The notes beneath the pieces were generated by a model, which had not been told where the DNA came from, did not search any database, and saw only the letters and a program-made list of their open reading frames with translations. Shown here piece by piece: positions 38,734 through 47,277 of a DNA stretch of 64,000 nt. The stretch is from positions 310,001 to 374,000 of the forward strand of contig NC_008555.1 of NCBI RefSeq assembly GCF_000060285.1, given 5' to 3'. How positions within the stretch are numbered: the first letter of the stretch is position 1; every line of letters begins with the position of its first letter. Source of the stretch: Listeria welshimeri serovar 6b str. SLCC5334 (GTDB taxonomy: Bacteria > Bacillota > Bacilli > Lactobacillales > Listeriaceae). A program made the position numbers and the translations under genes.

Positions 38734-39069
38734 ATGTCAAAATTACCAAATTGCCCAGAATGTAACTCAGAATATGCCTATGAAGATCGCGGCCTATTAA
38801 TTTGTCCAGAATGTGGGCATGAGTGGAGCGCTGTAGCAGAAGAGGCGACCGAAGAAAAAGTGTTCAAAGACTCAAATGGCAACGTCTTAACAGATGGCGA
38901 TTCAGTTACAGTCATCAAAGACTTAAAAGTAAAAGGCGCTTCAAACCCAATTAAAATGGGAACAAAAGTAAAAAATATTCGTTTAGTTGATGGTGACCAC
39001 GACATTGACTGTAAAATCGATGGCTTTGGCCCAATGAAATTAAAATCAGAATTTGTTAAGAAAATCTAA
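38734..39069 (+). CDS. phnA: PhnA/YjdM-family zinc-ribbon protein
   Basis: This 111-residue protein has an N-terminal zinc ribbon with two CPxC pairs ([26 protein letters not shown]) and a C-terminal PhnA domain ([26 protein letters not shown]). It was named from the phosphonate locus of E. coli, but the family is not firmly tied to phosphonate use. TCGGAGGAATT precedes the ATG. Confidence 0.94.
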   Translation: MSKLPNCPECNSEYAYEDRGLLICPECGHEWSAVAEEATEEKVFKDSNGNVLTDGDSVTVIKDLKVKGASNPIKMGTKVKNIRLVDGDHDIDCKIDGFGPMKLKSEFVKKI

Positions 39070-39178
39070 AAAAGTCATATCTAAAATAGACTTTTTGATA
39101 GTCATTTATATAAGTTTTTAATGACAGAAGAATATTGCTAAAGGAGTCTAGAAATCAAAAATTCTAGACTTTTTTAGT
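39067..39178 (+). terminator. Two consecutive terminators after phnA
   Basis: AAAAAGTC...GACTTTTT forms a first hairpin just after the stop. A stronger second one has AGTCTAGAA (39145-39153) pairing with TTCTAGACT (39162-39170), followed by a T run. Confidence 0.8.
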
Positions 39179-39460
39179 TTCAGCGAAAGAGCGCGGGTTT
39201 TCGAGATAGAAAGGGCATGCTTTTTTATAATATAAGCTAAACTAATTTGGATGTTAAAAAAGAATTTAGGGGTATGCAAGCGTTTCGACCGCTAAAAAAA
39301 TCTAGAATGACAATTCGAGATCGAGAAAAAATATGAAACAATCGAGATTCTAAGACCGTGTTCATGTGAAAAAAATTGGATTGTACGTTCAATTAATGAC
39401 TTGTATAACAAAATGACACTTGGAATGGACTAAGATAGTGGTGCTATGCAAAGAATGCTT
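39179..39460. other. Intergenic region with a solitary half-terminator
   Basis: About 280 bases with no ORF. GGGCATGCTTTTTT at 39213-39226 repeats the right arm of the two terminators that flank the tandem lipoprotein genes (39484-39494 and 40050-40061), suggesting a lost third copy of that unit. Confidence 0.45.
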
Positions 39461-39494
39461 AAAAAAGCATGCTGAAAGTTGGGGCATGCTTTTT
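39461..39494. terminator. Terminator of the first lipoprotein gene
   Basis: AAAAAGCATGC (39462-39472) pairs with GCATGCTTTTT (39484-39494); the loop is TGAAAGTTGGG. It is nearly identical to the structure at 40028-40061. Confidence 0.85.
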
Positions 39495-39497
39495 CCT

Positions 39498-39950
39498 TTA
39501 AAGATTTAGCTTGTATTTGCTCAAAATCGTTTTAAAATCTGAAGAAGGGCTTTGTGAAGTCTTCTTTTCACTAGATAGTGGCGCTGGCTTGTCTTTGTCA
39601 AAATCCCCCATTTTTATTGAAAGATCATCACCAAACCCATATGAACTGACATCGTTAGGGTCATTATAGTTCAAGAAAAAAGTGAAATCGTAATTAGAGT
39701 TGTTATTGATATAGCCATCAACAACAACACCTCCGAGAGGATCTATTTCTGCTTGGTTGAAATGGATACTTTCTACAAATTTATTATAGTCTTCAGCGCG
39801 TATCCTTTCTTCCATTTTAGGTTGCAATTCTTTAGCAAATTTTTCAGCTTTTTCTTGGTTACTCATTTTCCCGTCATCTTTTCCGCAAGCAACTAAAAAG
39901 ATACTCAATGATAAAAGTAAAAATAAAACTGTTAAGGTTCTTGTTTTCAT
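39498..39950 (-). CDS. Small lipoprotein, tandem copy 1
   Basis: This 150-residue secreted lipoprotein has a signal peptide ending in the lipobox FLVACGKDD and a soluble domain starting KMSNQEKAEKFAKELQPKMEERI. The start at 39950 is chosen because GGAG lies six bases upstream. It is a clear paralogue of the next gene upstream; the two share the EERIxAEDYNxFV segment and the PAPLxxEKxTSQ tail. I do not recognise the family; function unknown. It may bind a surface or extracellular ligand. Confidence 0.82.
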   Translation of the reverse strand: MKTRTLTVLFLLLSLSIFLVACGKDDGKMSNQEKAEKFAKELQPKMEERIRAEDYNKFVESIHFNQAEIDPLGGVVVDGYINNNSNYDFTFFLNYNDPNDVSSYGFGDDLSIKMGDFDKDKPAPLSSEKKTSQSPSSDFKTILSKYKLNL

Positions 39951-40027
39951 TACATTCTCCATCCTTATTTTGTATGATTATTATATCACATACATATAAA
40001 GTCAGAAGCGAATACAATCATGATTTC

Positions 40028-40061
40028 AAAAAGCATGCTGAAAGTTGGAGTATGCTTTTTT
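40028..40061. terminator. Terminator of the second lipoprotein gene
   Basis: AAAAAGCATGC (40028-40038) pairs with GTATGCTTTTTT (40050-40061). Stem and loop are shared with 39461-39494, so the terminator was duplicated together with its gene. Confidence 0.85.
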
Positions 40062-40063
40062 CT

Positions 40064-40513
40064 CTAGAGATTTAGCTTATATTTGCTCAAAATTATTTTA
40101 AGTTCTGATGAAGTGTTTTGCGAGGTATTCTTTTCGTTAGGTAATGGGGCTGGTTTGTCTTTGTCAAAATTTCCCATTTTTTTTGCTAGTTCATCGTCAA
40201 AAGAATAGGTAGCAACATCATTTTTATCGTTATAATTTAGCGTAAAGCTCACATCATATTTATCATTAATAGTTGCATGAACAAAAATACCACCCATTGG
40301 ACTAATTTCTACATTCTTTTCAAACTTTATAGTTTTCACGAAGTTATTATAGTCTTCGGCGTGTATTCTTTCTTCCATTTTGGGTTTCATTTCTTCAGCA
40401 AATTTTTCAGCTTTTTCTTGGTCACTCATTTCCCCGTCATCCTTTCCGCAAGCAACTAAAAAGGTACTTAGTACTAAAAGTAAAAATAAGCTTGTTAAAA
40501 ATTTTTTCTTCAT
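40064..40513 (-). CDS. Small lipoprotein, tandem copy 2
   Basis: This 149-residue paralogue of the preceding lipoprotein has a signal peptide, the lipobox FLVACGKDD, then EMSDQEKAEKFAEEMKPKMEERI. The central part differs (VEISPMGGIFVHATINDKYDVSFTLNYND against the copy-1 version), while both ends are conserved. It has the same RBS arrangement and the same terminator, so it arose by tandem duplication. Each copy appears to have its own transcription unit. Function unknown. Confidence 0.82.
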   Translation of the reverse strand: MKKKFLTSLFLLLVLSTFLVACGKDDGEMSDQEKAEKFAEEMKPKMEERIHAEDYNNFVKTIKFEKNVEISPMGGIFVHATINDKYDVSFTLNYNDKNDVATYSFDDELAKKMGNFDKDKPAPLPNEKNTSQNTSSELKIILSKYKLNL

Positions 40514-40587
40514 TGCTTTCTCCATCCTTATTTTGTATGAAATATTATATCACATATATTTGAGTAAAGTCAGAGTTGAATACATTC

Positions 40588-40965
40588 ATGAGTAACGAGC
40601 AAGATGCGTGGTTGCTATCTCAGGAAGTCTACGATATAAGTTCATTTAACAAGACAAAGCATAGAGTTAATGGAAAGACTTATTATGTACTGGATCGCAT
40701 TGATAACGGGGTCAATGCACTAATGCTAGGGACAAAACAAGATTATGAAAATATGAAAAGTGGACATCTGGAAAGGATTAAAAATGATACTGTGGTTTTT
40801 CGAATATTAGAATCTTTGAGTATTTCGTCCACTAAATTGAATATGCCTACAACCAAATGTGTTTTGATTCGATGGTGGATTTTAACAATATATCTATTCA
40901 TTTATTGCTTGGTCCAATTGTTCGAAACTGATATAAATGGCACCGGAATCCATTTCTTGTTTTAA
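40588..40965 (+). pseudogene. Probable truncated lipase-like (alpha/beta hydrolase) protein remnant
   Basis: The first 70 residues (SNEQDAWLLSQEVYDISSF, MLGTKQDYENMKSGHLERIKNDTVVFR) recall the N terminus of longer Listeria proteins annotated as lipase-like hydrolases, where a G-T-E segment and a GHSLGG nucleophile elbow follow. Here the frame continues into low-complexity hydrophobic sequence and stops, and no nucleophile motif occurs. No good RBS precedes the start. A decayed gene fragment is the best reading; the parent family is recalled from memory, not searched. Confidence 0.5.
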
Positions 40966-41007
40966 CATCCCATAGAAATGCATCATTCTGTTTAGCCAAT
41001 AAAAATA

Positions 41008-41047
41008 CGCCGCCAAAGTTAGATTTCTTGAGCTAACTTTGGCGGCG
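41008..41047. terminator. Perfect 15-bp inverted repeat, GC-rich
   Basis: CGCCGCCAAAGTTAG (41008-41022) and its exact complement (41033-41047) enclose a 10-base loop. Read on the minus strand it is followed by TATTTTTATT, as in an intrinsic terminator; the plus-strand side has no T run. It lies between two remnant-like ORFs. Confidence 0.65.
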
Positions 41048-41067
41048 CGCATTACACTTAAAAAAAT

Positions 41068-41265
41068 ATGAATGATGAGGGTACCAAAATAAAATATTTA
41101 GAAGATTGCAATGAGGACGTTTTATATTGGATAAGGGAAATCTTTGAAGATGTTTCTGCCAACTTGATAAGTCAAAAATTTATTGATAGTTTGAGAAGAC
41201 TGAATAAGCAATTCCTCAAACTAGAAATAACGCATGATATTGATGTTGCTGAAAGTTGTTTTTAA
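41068..41265 (+). CDS. Short hypothetical protein or gene remnant
   Basis: A 65-codon frame starts near ATG 41068 or 41071, with sequence KYLEDCNEDVLYWIREIFEDVSANLISQKFIDSLRRL. It looks like real amphipathic helical protein, but no strong RBS is present and the protein is shorter than most cytosolic families. It may be the tail of a degraded gene, or a small antitoxin- or immunity-type protein for the lost hydrolase-like neighbour. I do not recognise it. Confidence 0.35.
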   Translation: MNDEGTKIKYLEDCNEDVLYWIREIFEDVSANLISQKFIDSLRRLNKQFLKLEITHDIDVAESCF

Positions 41266-41330
41266 AGATTAAAAGTGACCGGGGTATACGGAGTGCTCAA
41301 AGTTCTCTAAATTTCCCGGCCTCTTTTTTA

Positions 41331-42044
41331 TTAATTCTGCACAAAAACCGTTTCAAACACAAATGATTCATACGTATGGCGTGTAATCGAATATTCAAAC
41401 ACTCGACCGTCTTCCAAATGGGCCAATTTTTCAATTTCCATCATAAATGTAGGTTCTTCTAAATCTAACAACTTGCTATCCTCTTGATTAGATTTATCCC
41501 CGCGCACCCAGACATGGGCGCTTTGCATTTTTAATTTCAAATCATCCCGAATGTAATTATAAATAGAATCTTCTAAATGACGTGGTTCCAAACCTGGAAT
41601 AATCGCAAGTGGCATATATGTATGTTCAATGGAATAGGCTTTATGACCAACTTCTCTCATCCGAATAATTCGATAAATGTAGTCATCTTGCATTTCTAAT
41701 TTTTCAGCGACTTCTTTAGATGGTTTTTCAATAGAGAATAAAATTACCTTAGATTTGATATTGTCTTTGCCAAAGGTTTTTACAAGCCCAGACATGGGAC
41801 CTAAAGCAAATTCGCCACCATTAGTAGAGTGCGATTTAACGAAAGTACCAGCGCCGCGTCGTCTAATAATCATACCTTCTTGGACGAGCATATCAAGTGC
41901 TTTTTTGACAGTGAGCTTACTGCAATCATAAACGCGAGCCATACTATCCCCATCAGGTAGTTTCTCGTTAATTTCGTATTTATTTTGGTTGATTTTATCA
42001 CGGATATCTGTGTATATTTCCATGTATTTAGCCATTCCCGTCAT
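41331..42044 (-). CDS. GntR/HutC-family transcriptional regulator
   Basis: This protein of about 237 residues has an N-terminal winged helix (YMEIYTDIRDKINQNKYEINEKLPDGDSMARVYDCSKLTVKKALDML, IIRRRGAGTFV) and a UTRA ligand-binding domain, as in regulators of sugar PTS operons. Start 42044 is chosen because AAGGAGCC precedes it. It is divergent from the beta-glucosidase/PTS operon and probably represses it, responding to a sugar phosphate. Confidence 0.9.
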   Translation of the reverse strand: MTGMAKYMEIYTDIRDKINQNKYEINEKLPDGDSMARVYDCSKLTVKKALDMLVQEGMIIRRRGAGTFVKSHSTNGGEFALGPMSGLVKTFGKDNIKSKVILFSIEKPSKEVAEKLEMQDDYIYRIIRMREVGHKAYSIEHTYMPLAIIPGLEPRHLEDSIYNYIRDDLKLKMQSAHVWVRGDKSNQEDSKLLDLEEPTFMMEIEKLAHLEDGRVFEYSITRHTYESFVFETVFVQN

Positions 42045-42086
42045 TTTATAGGCTCCTTTACTGATGTAATAAGCATAGTATATCAT

Positions 42087-42106
42087 ATACCTATGCAAAA
42101 AGGTAT
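42087..42106. promoter_or_regulatory. Candidate GntR operator
   Basis: ATACCT (42087-42092) and AGGTAT (42101-42106) form a perfect inverted repeat with an 8-base spacer between the divergent regulator and operon. Several related AAAGTAT/ATGTAT hexamers follow to 42165. Confidence 0.5.
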
Positions 42107-42200
42107 CCCTATAAACAAAAGTATATATCTTTTAATAAAAGTATTGTTTTTTAAATAAATGTATGCTATATTTGTTTTGACAAAAAGGAGGCCATAAAAA

Positions 42201-43637
42201 ATGAAAGAATTATTAACGTTTCCAAAGGATTTTTGGTGGGGCTCTGCGTGGTCTGCTGAACAAGCAGAAGGTCGCGGCGACACTGGTAAGGCAAAAACCG
42301 TTTGGGAGCATTGGTTTGAAACAGAACCGAATCGCTTTTATGAAGGTGTAGGTTCAGAAATTACAACAGATCATTTTAATCGGTATAAAGAAGATGTACA
42401 GTGGATGAAGAAAACAGGACAAAATTCATTCCGTATTTCGATTTCATGGGCAAGAATGTTTCCAAATGATGGTGTCGGGGAAGTGAACCAGAAAGCTATT
42501 GCGTTTTATCGTGATTTACTTACTGAGATGAATGAAAACGGTATCAAACCATTTGCGAATTTATATCATTTCGATATGCCTGTTGCACTTCAAGATGCTG
42601 GTGGCTGGGAGTCAAGAGCAGTTGTTGATGCCTACGTTCATTTTGCAGATACATGTTTTAAAGAATTCGGCGATTTAGTTTATCACTGGTTTACATTTAA
42701 TGAACCACTTGGACCAATTCTTGGCGGCTATTTAGAAGATTTCCATTATCCAAATCAAATCGACTTTAAACGAGGTGCGCAAGCTGGTTTTAACACTATT
42801 TTGGCACATGCTTTAGCTATTAAAGCTTTCAAAAAATTAAACTTATCATCTAAAATCGGTGTTATTTTAAACCTTAGTCCAACATATCCACGTAGCCAAA
42901 ATGAATACGATTTAGAAGCTGCAGAAATATGTGATGCTTTTTATACGAGAAGTTTCTTAGATCCAATGGTTAAAGGAACTTTCCCAGAAAAATTAGTAGA
43001 AATTATGCGTGAATACGATCAAATGCCGGAATACACCGAAGAAGATTTGACAATTATTAAAGAAAATACGGCGCAAATCCTTGGTTTGAACTATTATGAA
43101 CCAAGACGGGTAAAAGCTCGTTTAACGGCTATTAATGAAAAAAGTCCATTTTTACCAGATTGGTTTTTTGAACCGCATAATATGCCTGGTAAACGAATGA
43201 ATATTTATCGCGGTTGGGAAATTTATGAACGCGGAATTTATGATTTATGTATTGATATTCGCGATAATTACGGCAACATCGAATCATTTATTTCTGAAAA
43301 TGGAATGGGTGTAGCAAATGAAGAGCGTTTCTTGAATGAGGAAGGCCAAATTCAAGATGATTATCGTATTCAATTTGTCAAAGATCATCTGGCATATGTA
43401 CATCAAGCAATTGCAGAAGGTTGCGATATTAAAGGGTATCACTTATGGACATTTATTGATTGCTGGTCTTGGATTAATGCCTATAAAAACCGTTACGGAC
43501 TCGTTTCGCTTGATGTCGAAACTGGCAAACGTACGATGAAGAAAAGTGGCGAATTTTACAAAAAAATGAGCGACATGAATGGTTTTGAATATGAAACAAG
43601 CAAACTAGTTGGTACGAAAAGGGAGGAAAACAACTAA
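42201..43637 (+). CDS. 6-phospho-beta-glucosidase, GH1 family
   Basis: This 478-residue GH1 enzyme has HWFTFNEPLGP with the acid/base glutamate and SFISENGMGVANE with the nucleophile, plus an N-terminal FPKDFWWGSAWSAEQAEG signature. It hydrolyses the phosphorylated beta-glucoside brought in by the adjacent PTS. AAAAAGGAGG precedes the ATG, and the TAA overlaps the EIIC ATG by one base. Confidence 0.94.
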   Translation: MKELLTFPKDFWWGSAWSAEQAEGRGDTGKAKTVWEHWFETEPNRFYEGVGSEITTDHFNRYKEDVQWMKKTGQNSFRISISWARMFPNDGVGEVNQKAIAFYRDLLTEMNENGIKPFANLYHFDMPVALQDAGGWESRAVVDAYVHFADTCFKEFGDLVYHWFTFNEPLGPILGGYLEDFHYPNQIDFKRGAQAGFNTILAHALAIKAFKKLNLSSKIGVILNLSPTYPRSQNEYDLEAAEICDAFYTRSFLDPMVKGTFPEKLVEIMREYDQMPEYTEEDLTIIKENTAQILGLNYYEPRRVKARLTAINEKSPFLPDWFFEPHNMPGKRMNIYRGWEIYERGIYDLCIDIRDNYGNIESFISENGMGVANEERFLNEEGQIQDDYRIQFVKDHLAYVHQAIAEGCDIKGYHLWTFIDCWSWINAYKNRYGLVSLDVETGKRTMKKSGEFYKKMSDMNGFEYETSKLVGTKREENN

Positions 43638-44971
43638 TGGCTGAATCGAAAAAGAAGTCGATTGTTAATGGATTTATTAATGTAGCACAGCGTCTTGGTG
43701 GACAGATTCATTTGCGCTCATTACGTGATGCTTTTGCGAGTATTATGCCGTTTATGATTTTAGCTGGTTTTGTCACATTAATTAACTATGTTATTTTAGA
43801 ACCGACTGGCTTTATGGGCAAAATTGTTAACCCAGATACACTTAAAACTTGGCAAGAAATCGGTATTTCAATTGGAAATGGTACGCTCAGTGTTATTACG
43901 CTTTTAGTTACTGTGGCGATTTCGTATCATTTATGTTTGAACCGTGGTTATAAAAATGTCATTGCTCCAATTCTTGTAGCTTTATCATCATTTATCGTTG
44001 TTACGCCAATTGCGATGACATTCCTTCCAGAAGGTGCATCTAAATCAATCGAAGTGCCAAACGTTATTCCAGTTAGTTATACTGGTGCATCAGGTATGTT
44101 CGTTGGTATTATTGTTGGCTTAATCGCAACAGATTTATTCATTAAATTATCGAAAAACAAACGTATGCAAATCAATTTAACAGGAAATATTCCACCGGCA
44201 GTTATCAAATCATTTAACGTGTTAATTCCGATTATGATTACGGTTATTATTTTCTCGATTGTTTCTTTTGCAGTCAATCAAATTTTCAGCATGGACTTTA
44301 ACACGCTTGTTACAACAATTATCACAAAACCACTTAGCTATGTAACGACAAGTCTTCCAGGATTCTTACTAATTACATCTATAGCTAACTTATTCTTCGG
44401 TTTAGGGATTCACCAAGCAGTTATTTCTGGTCCATTACTAGATCCATTTTTATTACAAAATATGCAAGAAAATATGGTAGCTTATGCTAATCATCAAGAA
44501 ATTCCGCATATTATCAACATGGCTTTCAAAGATACATTTGCAGTTATGGGTGGTTCAGGAAACACAATTGGCCTACTAATTGCCATTTTCATCTTTGGAA
44601 AACGTAAAGATTACAAGGATATCTCGAAATTATCCGCAGCACCGTCACTATTTAACATTAGTGAACCAATTATTTTTGGTCTACCAATTGTGTTCAACCC
44701 GTTACTTATTATCCCGTTCGTATTAGCGCCGATTTTCTCGTTAACAACAGCGTATTTTGCGACAGCAGCAGGTTGGATCAATCATGTAGTAGTACAAACC
44801 CCATGGACGACACCACCGATTATCTCAGGTTTCCTAGCAACTGGTGGAGATTGGCGCGCATCCGTTTTACAAATAATTATCATTGTTGTGACAGTATTTA
44901 TTTATCTGCCATTCCTACGTATGGATGAAAAAGTTGCTTTTGCTTCAGCTCAAAAATCAGACGCAAAATAA
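43637..44971 (+). CDS. PTS lactose/cellobiose-family EIIC permease
   Basis: This 444-residue membrane protein has about ten hydrophobic segments. ASIMPFMILAGFVTLINYV, GNIPPAVIKSFNVLIPIMITVIIFS, FGLGIHQAVISGPLLDPF and FNISEPIIFGLPIVFNP are EIIC-Lac/Cel signatures, the last with the substrate-contacting glutamate. It transports a beta-glucoside with phosphorylation by EIIB. It is translationally coupled to the beta-glucosidase gene. Confidence 0.94.
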   Translation: MAESKKKSIVNGFINVAQRLGGQIHLRSLRDAFASIMPFMILAGFVTLINYVILEPTGFMGKIVNPDTLKTWQEIGISIGNGTLSVITLLVTVAISYHLCLNRGYKNVIAPILVALSSFIVVTPIAMTFLPEGASKSIEVPNVIPVSYTGASGMFVGIIVGLIATDLFIKLSKNKRMQINLTGNIPPAVIKSFNVLIPIMITVIIFSIVSFAVNQIFSMDFNTLVTTIITKPLSYVTTSLPGFLLITSIANLFFGLGIHQAVISGPLLDPFLLQNMQENMVAYANHQEIPHIINMAFKDTFAVMGGSGNTIGLLIAIFIFGKRKDYKDISKLSAAPSLFNISEPIIFGLPIVFNPLLIIPFVLAPIFSLTTAYFATAAGWINHVVVQTPWTTPPIISGFLATGGDWRASVLQIIIIVVTVFIYLPFLRMDEKVAFASAQKSDAK

Positions 44972-44988
44972 GAAAGGATGTTTAATCA

Positions 44989-45291
44989 ATGAAAAATATT
45001 TTATTAGTATGTAATGCTGGTATGTCCACAAGCTTTTTAGTAGAAAAAATGAAAGCAGCAGGCGCTGAACAAGGTATTGAAGCAAATATCTGGGCTGTGT
45101 CTGACGCGGAATTACACGAAAACTGGGAAAAAGCAGATGTTATTTTGCTTGGACCACAAGTTGGTTATTTAAAAGGAAATACAGAAAAAGTAGTTGACGG
45201 TAAAATTCCTGTAGAAGTAATTAATATGTTAGACTACGGCCGTGTAAACGGAGCAGCAGTGCTTGACCGTGCAATTGAATTAATCGGTTAA
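44989..45291 (+). CDS. PTS lactose/cellobiose-family EIIB component
   Basis: This 100-residue EIIB has NILLVCNAGMSTSFLVEKM, where the cysteine after LLV is phosphorylated, and LLGPQVGYLKG. It is 17 bases downstream of EIIC. No EIIA gene lies in this cluster, so phosphate must come from an EIIA encoded elsewhere. Confidence 0.94.
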   Translation: MKNILLVCNAGMSTSFLVEKMKAAGAEQGIEANIWAVSDAELHENWEKADVILLGPQVGYLKGNTEKVVDGKIPVEVINMLDYGRVNGAAVLDRAIELIG

Positions 45292-45379
45292 AATAGTTTA
45301 GTGGAGTGTGGCTTATAGTCACACTCCTTTTTTATCGGATAAGAAAGTGTTATAATGTGTGAAAAGGAGCGGAATTATT

Positions 45380-45574
45380 ATGAAATATGTAAAATCACAA
45401 ATGAAAGAGCTTGTTAAAGATAGCGTAGATTTGCAAGAACGCCTTCAAAAGCTAATGAAAGAAATGGATTTAGAAAAAACTTTCGCTTTAAAAGCACTTT
45501 ATCATTCAGAAGTAGCTGATGGTGGCGCGTACCAAACAGCGTATCAAGATTTGGATTATAAATATAAAGATTAA
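45380..45574 (+). CDS. Small hypothetical protein
   Basis: This 64-residue, highly charged, probably helical protein begins MKYVKSQMKELVKDSVDLQERLQKLMKEM. ATG 45380 follows GGAGCGG at good spacing, and a TATAAT precedes it near 45353, so it seems to have its own promoter after the PTS operon terminator. There is no membrane segment or known motif. Function unknown. Confidence 0.65.
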   Translation: MKYVKSQMKELVKDSVDLQERLQKLMKEMDLEKTFALKALYHSEVADGGAYQTAYQDLDYKYKD

Positions 45575-45581
45575 CATCAAA

Positions 45582-45615
45582 TGGCTCTGCTAATTATTTA
45601 GCAGAGCCATTTTTA
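45582..45615. terminator. Bidirectional terminator
   Basis: AAATGGCTCTGC (45582-45593) pairs with GCAGAGCCATTT (45601-45612), with a T tract after it, between convergent genes. Confidence 0.85.
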
Positions 45616-46536
45616 GATATATTTTTCTTGGATTTCTTTTAAGTATTCCACAAAATTATCATAAAAGTCATCGCGGTTTTGAATGGTTACATGCGTTCCA
45701 AGTTGGAGTAAAAAGCGATATCCAGCTTCATGGTCAGGAAGCGACACTTTTGCTAAAAAATGATCTTCATCTTGCTGTGTGATTTCAATTGTATCAAAAC
45801 GTTCAACAATTTGTTCGCGAGCAATTTTATCAACCATCAAAGTGACTTCGTGCATTAAAAACATTGGTTTTGTGTTGGTGATACCACCAAATGGTTTTAC
45901 TACAAAAGGACGCGCTTCAAAAGTTTCTTCCAGCGTTTTTAATTCCACAATGCGCGACATTTTAAACGTCCGGAAATCATTGCGTTCTAAGTTGTAACCT
46001 TGCAAATACCAAGAACGATTTCGAAACAGGAGGTGGTATGGCTCAGTCCTACGTATAGTTTGCTTCCCAGTTCGGTCAATGTAGCTGAGTTCTACAAGAT
46101 GATGCTTTTTAATTGCTAAATACAGACTTTCGACTTTGGCATTTAACTCTTTTTTCATAGATAAATTGGAGAAATCAAGCGAAATCGAGCTTTTAGGAGG
46201 TTCGCTTGAATGATCGAGCATATTCTTCATTTTCTGAAGTGTTTTCTTGGTTTCGGCGGAGGAAAGTAATTGTTCCATCCCATCTAAACTAGCGATAATT
46301 GCAGTTAAATCCTCTGCTGTGAGAAGTTTTTTATCGACTTTATAAGTGGGCATAATACCGATTCCACCTTTTGTTCCAGCAATAGTGTAAATCGGGATGT
46401 TTGCCATCATCAGTGTGTCAATATCACGAAAGATTGTACGCTTCGAAACCTCGAACATAGTAGCCATTTCAGAAGCACTAACTAGCTCTCGTTGCAAAAG
46501 TAACATTATAATTCCTATAAGTCGCTCGATTTTCAT
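45613..46536 (-). CDS. WYL-domain transcriptional regulator (YafY/DeoR-like HTH)
   Basis: This 307-residue regulator has an N-terminal HTH_11 (LIGIIMLLLQRELVSASEMATMFEVSKRTIFRDIDTL), a WYL domain (HLVELSYIDRTGKQTIRRTEPYHLLFRNRSWYLQGYNLER) and a C-terminal WCX extension. Start 46536 follows AAAGGAG. It is divergent from a GyrI-like gene, with a perfect palindrome between them, the usual layout for a regulator and its single target. Confidence 0.9.
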   Translation of the reverse strand: MKIERLIGIIMLLLQRELVSASEMATMFEVSKRTIFRDIDTLMMANIPIYTIAGTKGGIGIMPTYKVDKKLLTAEDLTAIIASLDGMEQLLSSAETKKTLQKMKNMLDHSSEPPKSSISLDFSNLSMKKELNAKVESLYLAIKKHHLVELSYIDRTGKQTIRRTEPYHLLFRNRSWYLQGYNLERNDFRTFKMSRIVELKTLEETFEARPFVVKPFGGITNTKPMFLMHEVTLMVDKIAREQIVERFDTIEITQQDEDHFLAKVSLPDHEAGYRFLLQLGTHVTIQNRDDFYDNFVEYLKEIQEKYI

Positions 46537-46556
46537 TTTTTCTCCTTTGTTTTTGG

Positions 46557-46582
46557 AATGATGACAGATAGTTGTCATCATT
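46557..46582. promoter_or_regulatory. Palindromic operator between WYL regulator and GyrI-like gene
   Basis: AATGATGACA (46557-46566) and TGTCATCATT (46573-46582) form a perfect 10-bp inverted repeat with a 6-base centre, placed between the divergent starts. It is the probable binding site of the WYL regulator. Confidence 0.7.
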
Positions 46583-46637
46583 CTCATGTTATAGTTACAT
46601 CATATCAAAGTTAAATAACTTTTTGGAGGGAAATAGT

Positions 46638-47057
46638 ATGGCATTTGAAATTGTTGAATTAAAAAAAGAAACATTTACTGGGAATAAAGTAGAAATCCCC
46701 GAATTCGATCCACAAAAAGGCTTTGGTCCAATGAGTGAGATTAAAGCAGCAGCATACACTAATTTTGCAACAAACGAAAAAGACTACGTGGGCATTAATG
46801 CAAGTCTTGATGGTTTGCAATATTACATCGTTGCCAGTGTTAACAGTGAAAGCGGGGACACTACTTTTGACATCCCAGAAGGAAAATACGCGAAATTTGT
46901 CACAAGCGAAACAGATCGCCCAGCACTAGATGGTTTCATCGGCGCATCCTACGGCGAAGTTAGTCAAAGCGACACAGTTGGCATTGCCGGATCATTTAAT
47001 TTAGAGGATCTTAGAGAAGTAGATTTTACGCTTTACATTCCAGTTGTTAGTAAGTAA
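46638..47057 (+). CDS. GyrI-like/AraC effector-binding-domain protein
   Basis: This 139-residue stand-alone small-molecule-binding protein has EIVELKKETFTGNKVEIPEF at the start, GIDG-like GINASLDGLQYYIVAS, IPEGKYAKFVTSE and VDFTLYIPV at the end, matching the GyrI-like (bacterial transcription activator effector-binding) fold. Such proteins bind hydrophobic cations, and some hydrolyse cyclopropanoid or other xenobiotics. ATG 46638 follows TTTGGAGGG. It is divergent from the WYL regulator. Confidence 0.82.
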   Translation: MAFEIVELKKETFTGNKVEIPEFDPQKGFGPMSEIKAAAYTNFATNEKDYVGINASLDGLQYYIVASVNSESGDTTFDIPEGKYAKFVTSETDRPALDGFIGASYGEVSQSDTVGIAGSFNLEDLREVDFTLYIPVVSK

Positions 47058-47277
47058 TATACCAATCCTCCTTCCATAAGAAAGGGGGATTTTTTTATGA
47101 ATTTTTAAAAGTAAAGTCAAAATATATCCTTAAAATAATGATAGTTGGATATATTTTCACAAAGAGATTCACAAAACGCTCACAAAATAGTAGCGTTACT
47201 AATGCTATAATTTATATATAGAAGAAATTAAGTTTTAAGGCTAGATTTTACACTGAAATAACTAATTAGGAGGAGAA

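Noticed and set aside
41008-41047. Perfect 15-bp GC-rich inverted repeat as the end of an insertion sequence
   Set aside because: No transposase or matching repeat elsewhere was seen; stem-loop geometry with a minus-strand T tract fits a terminator.
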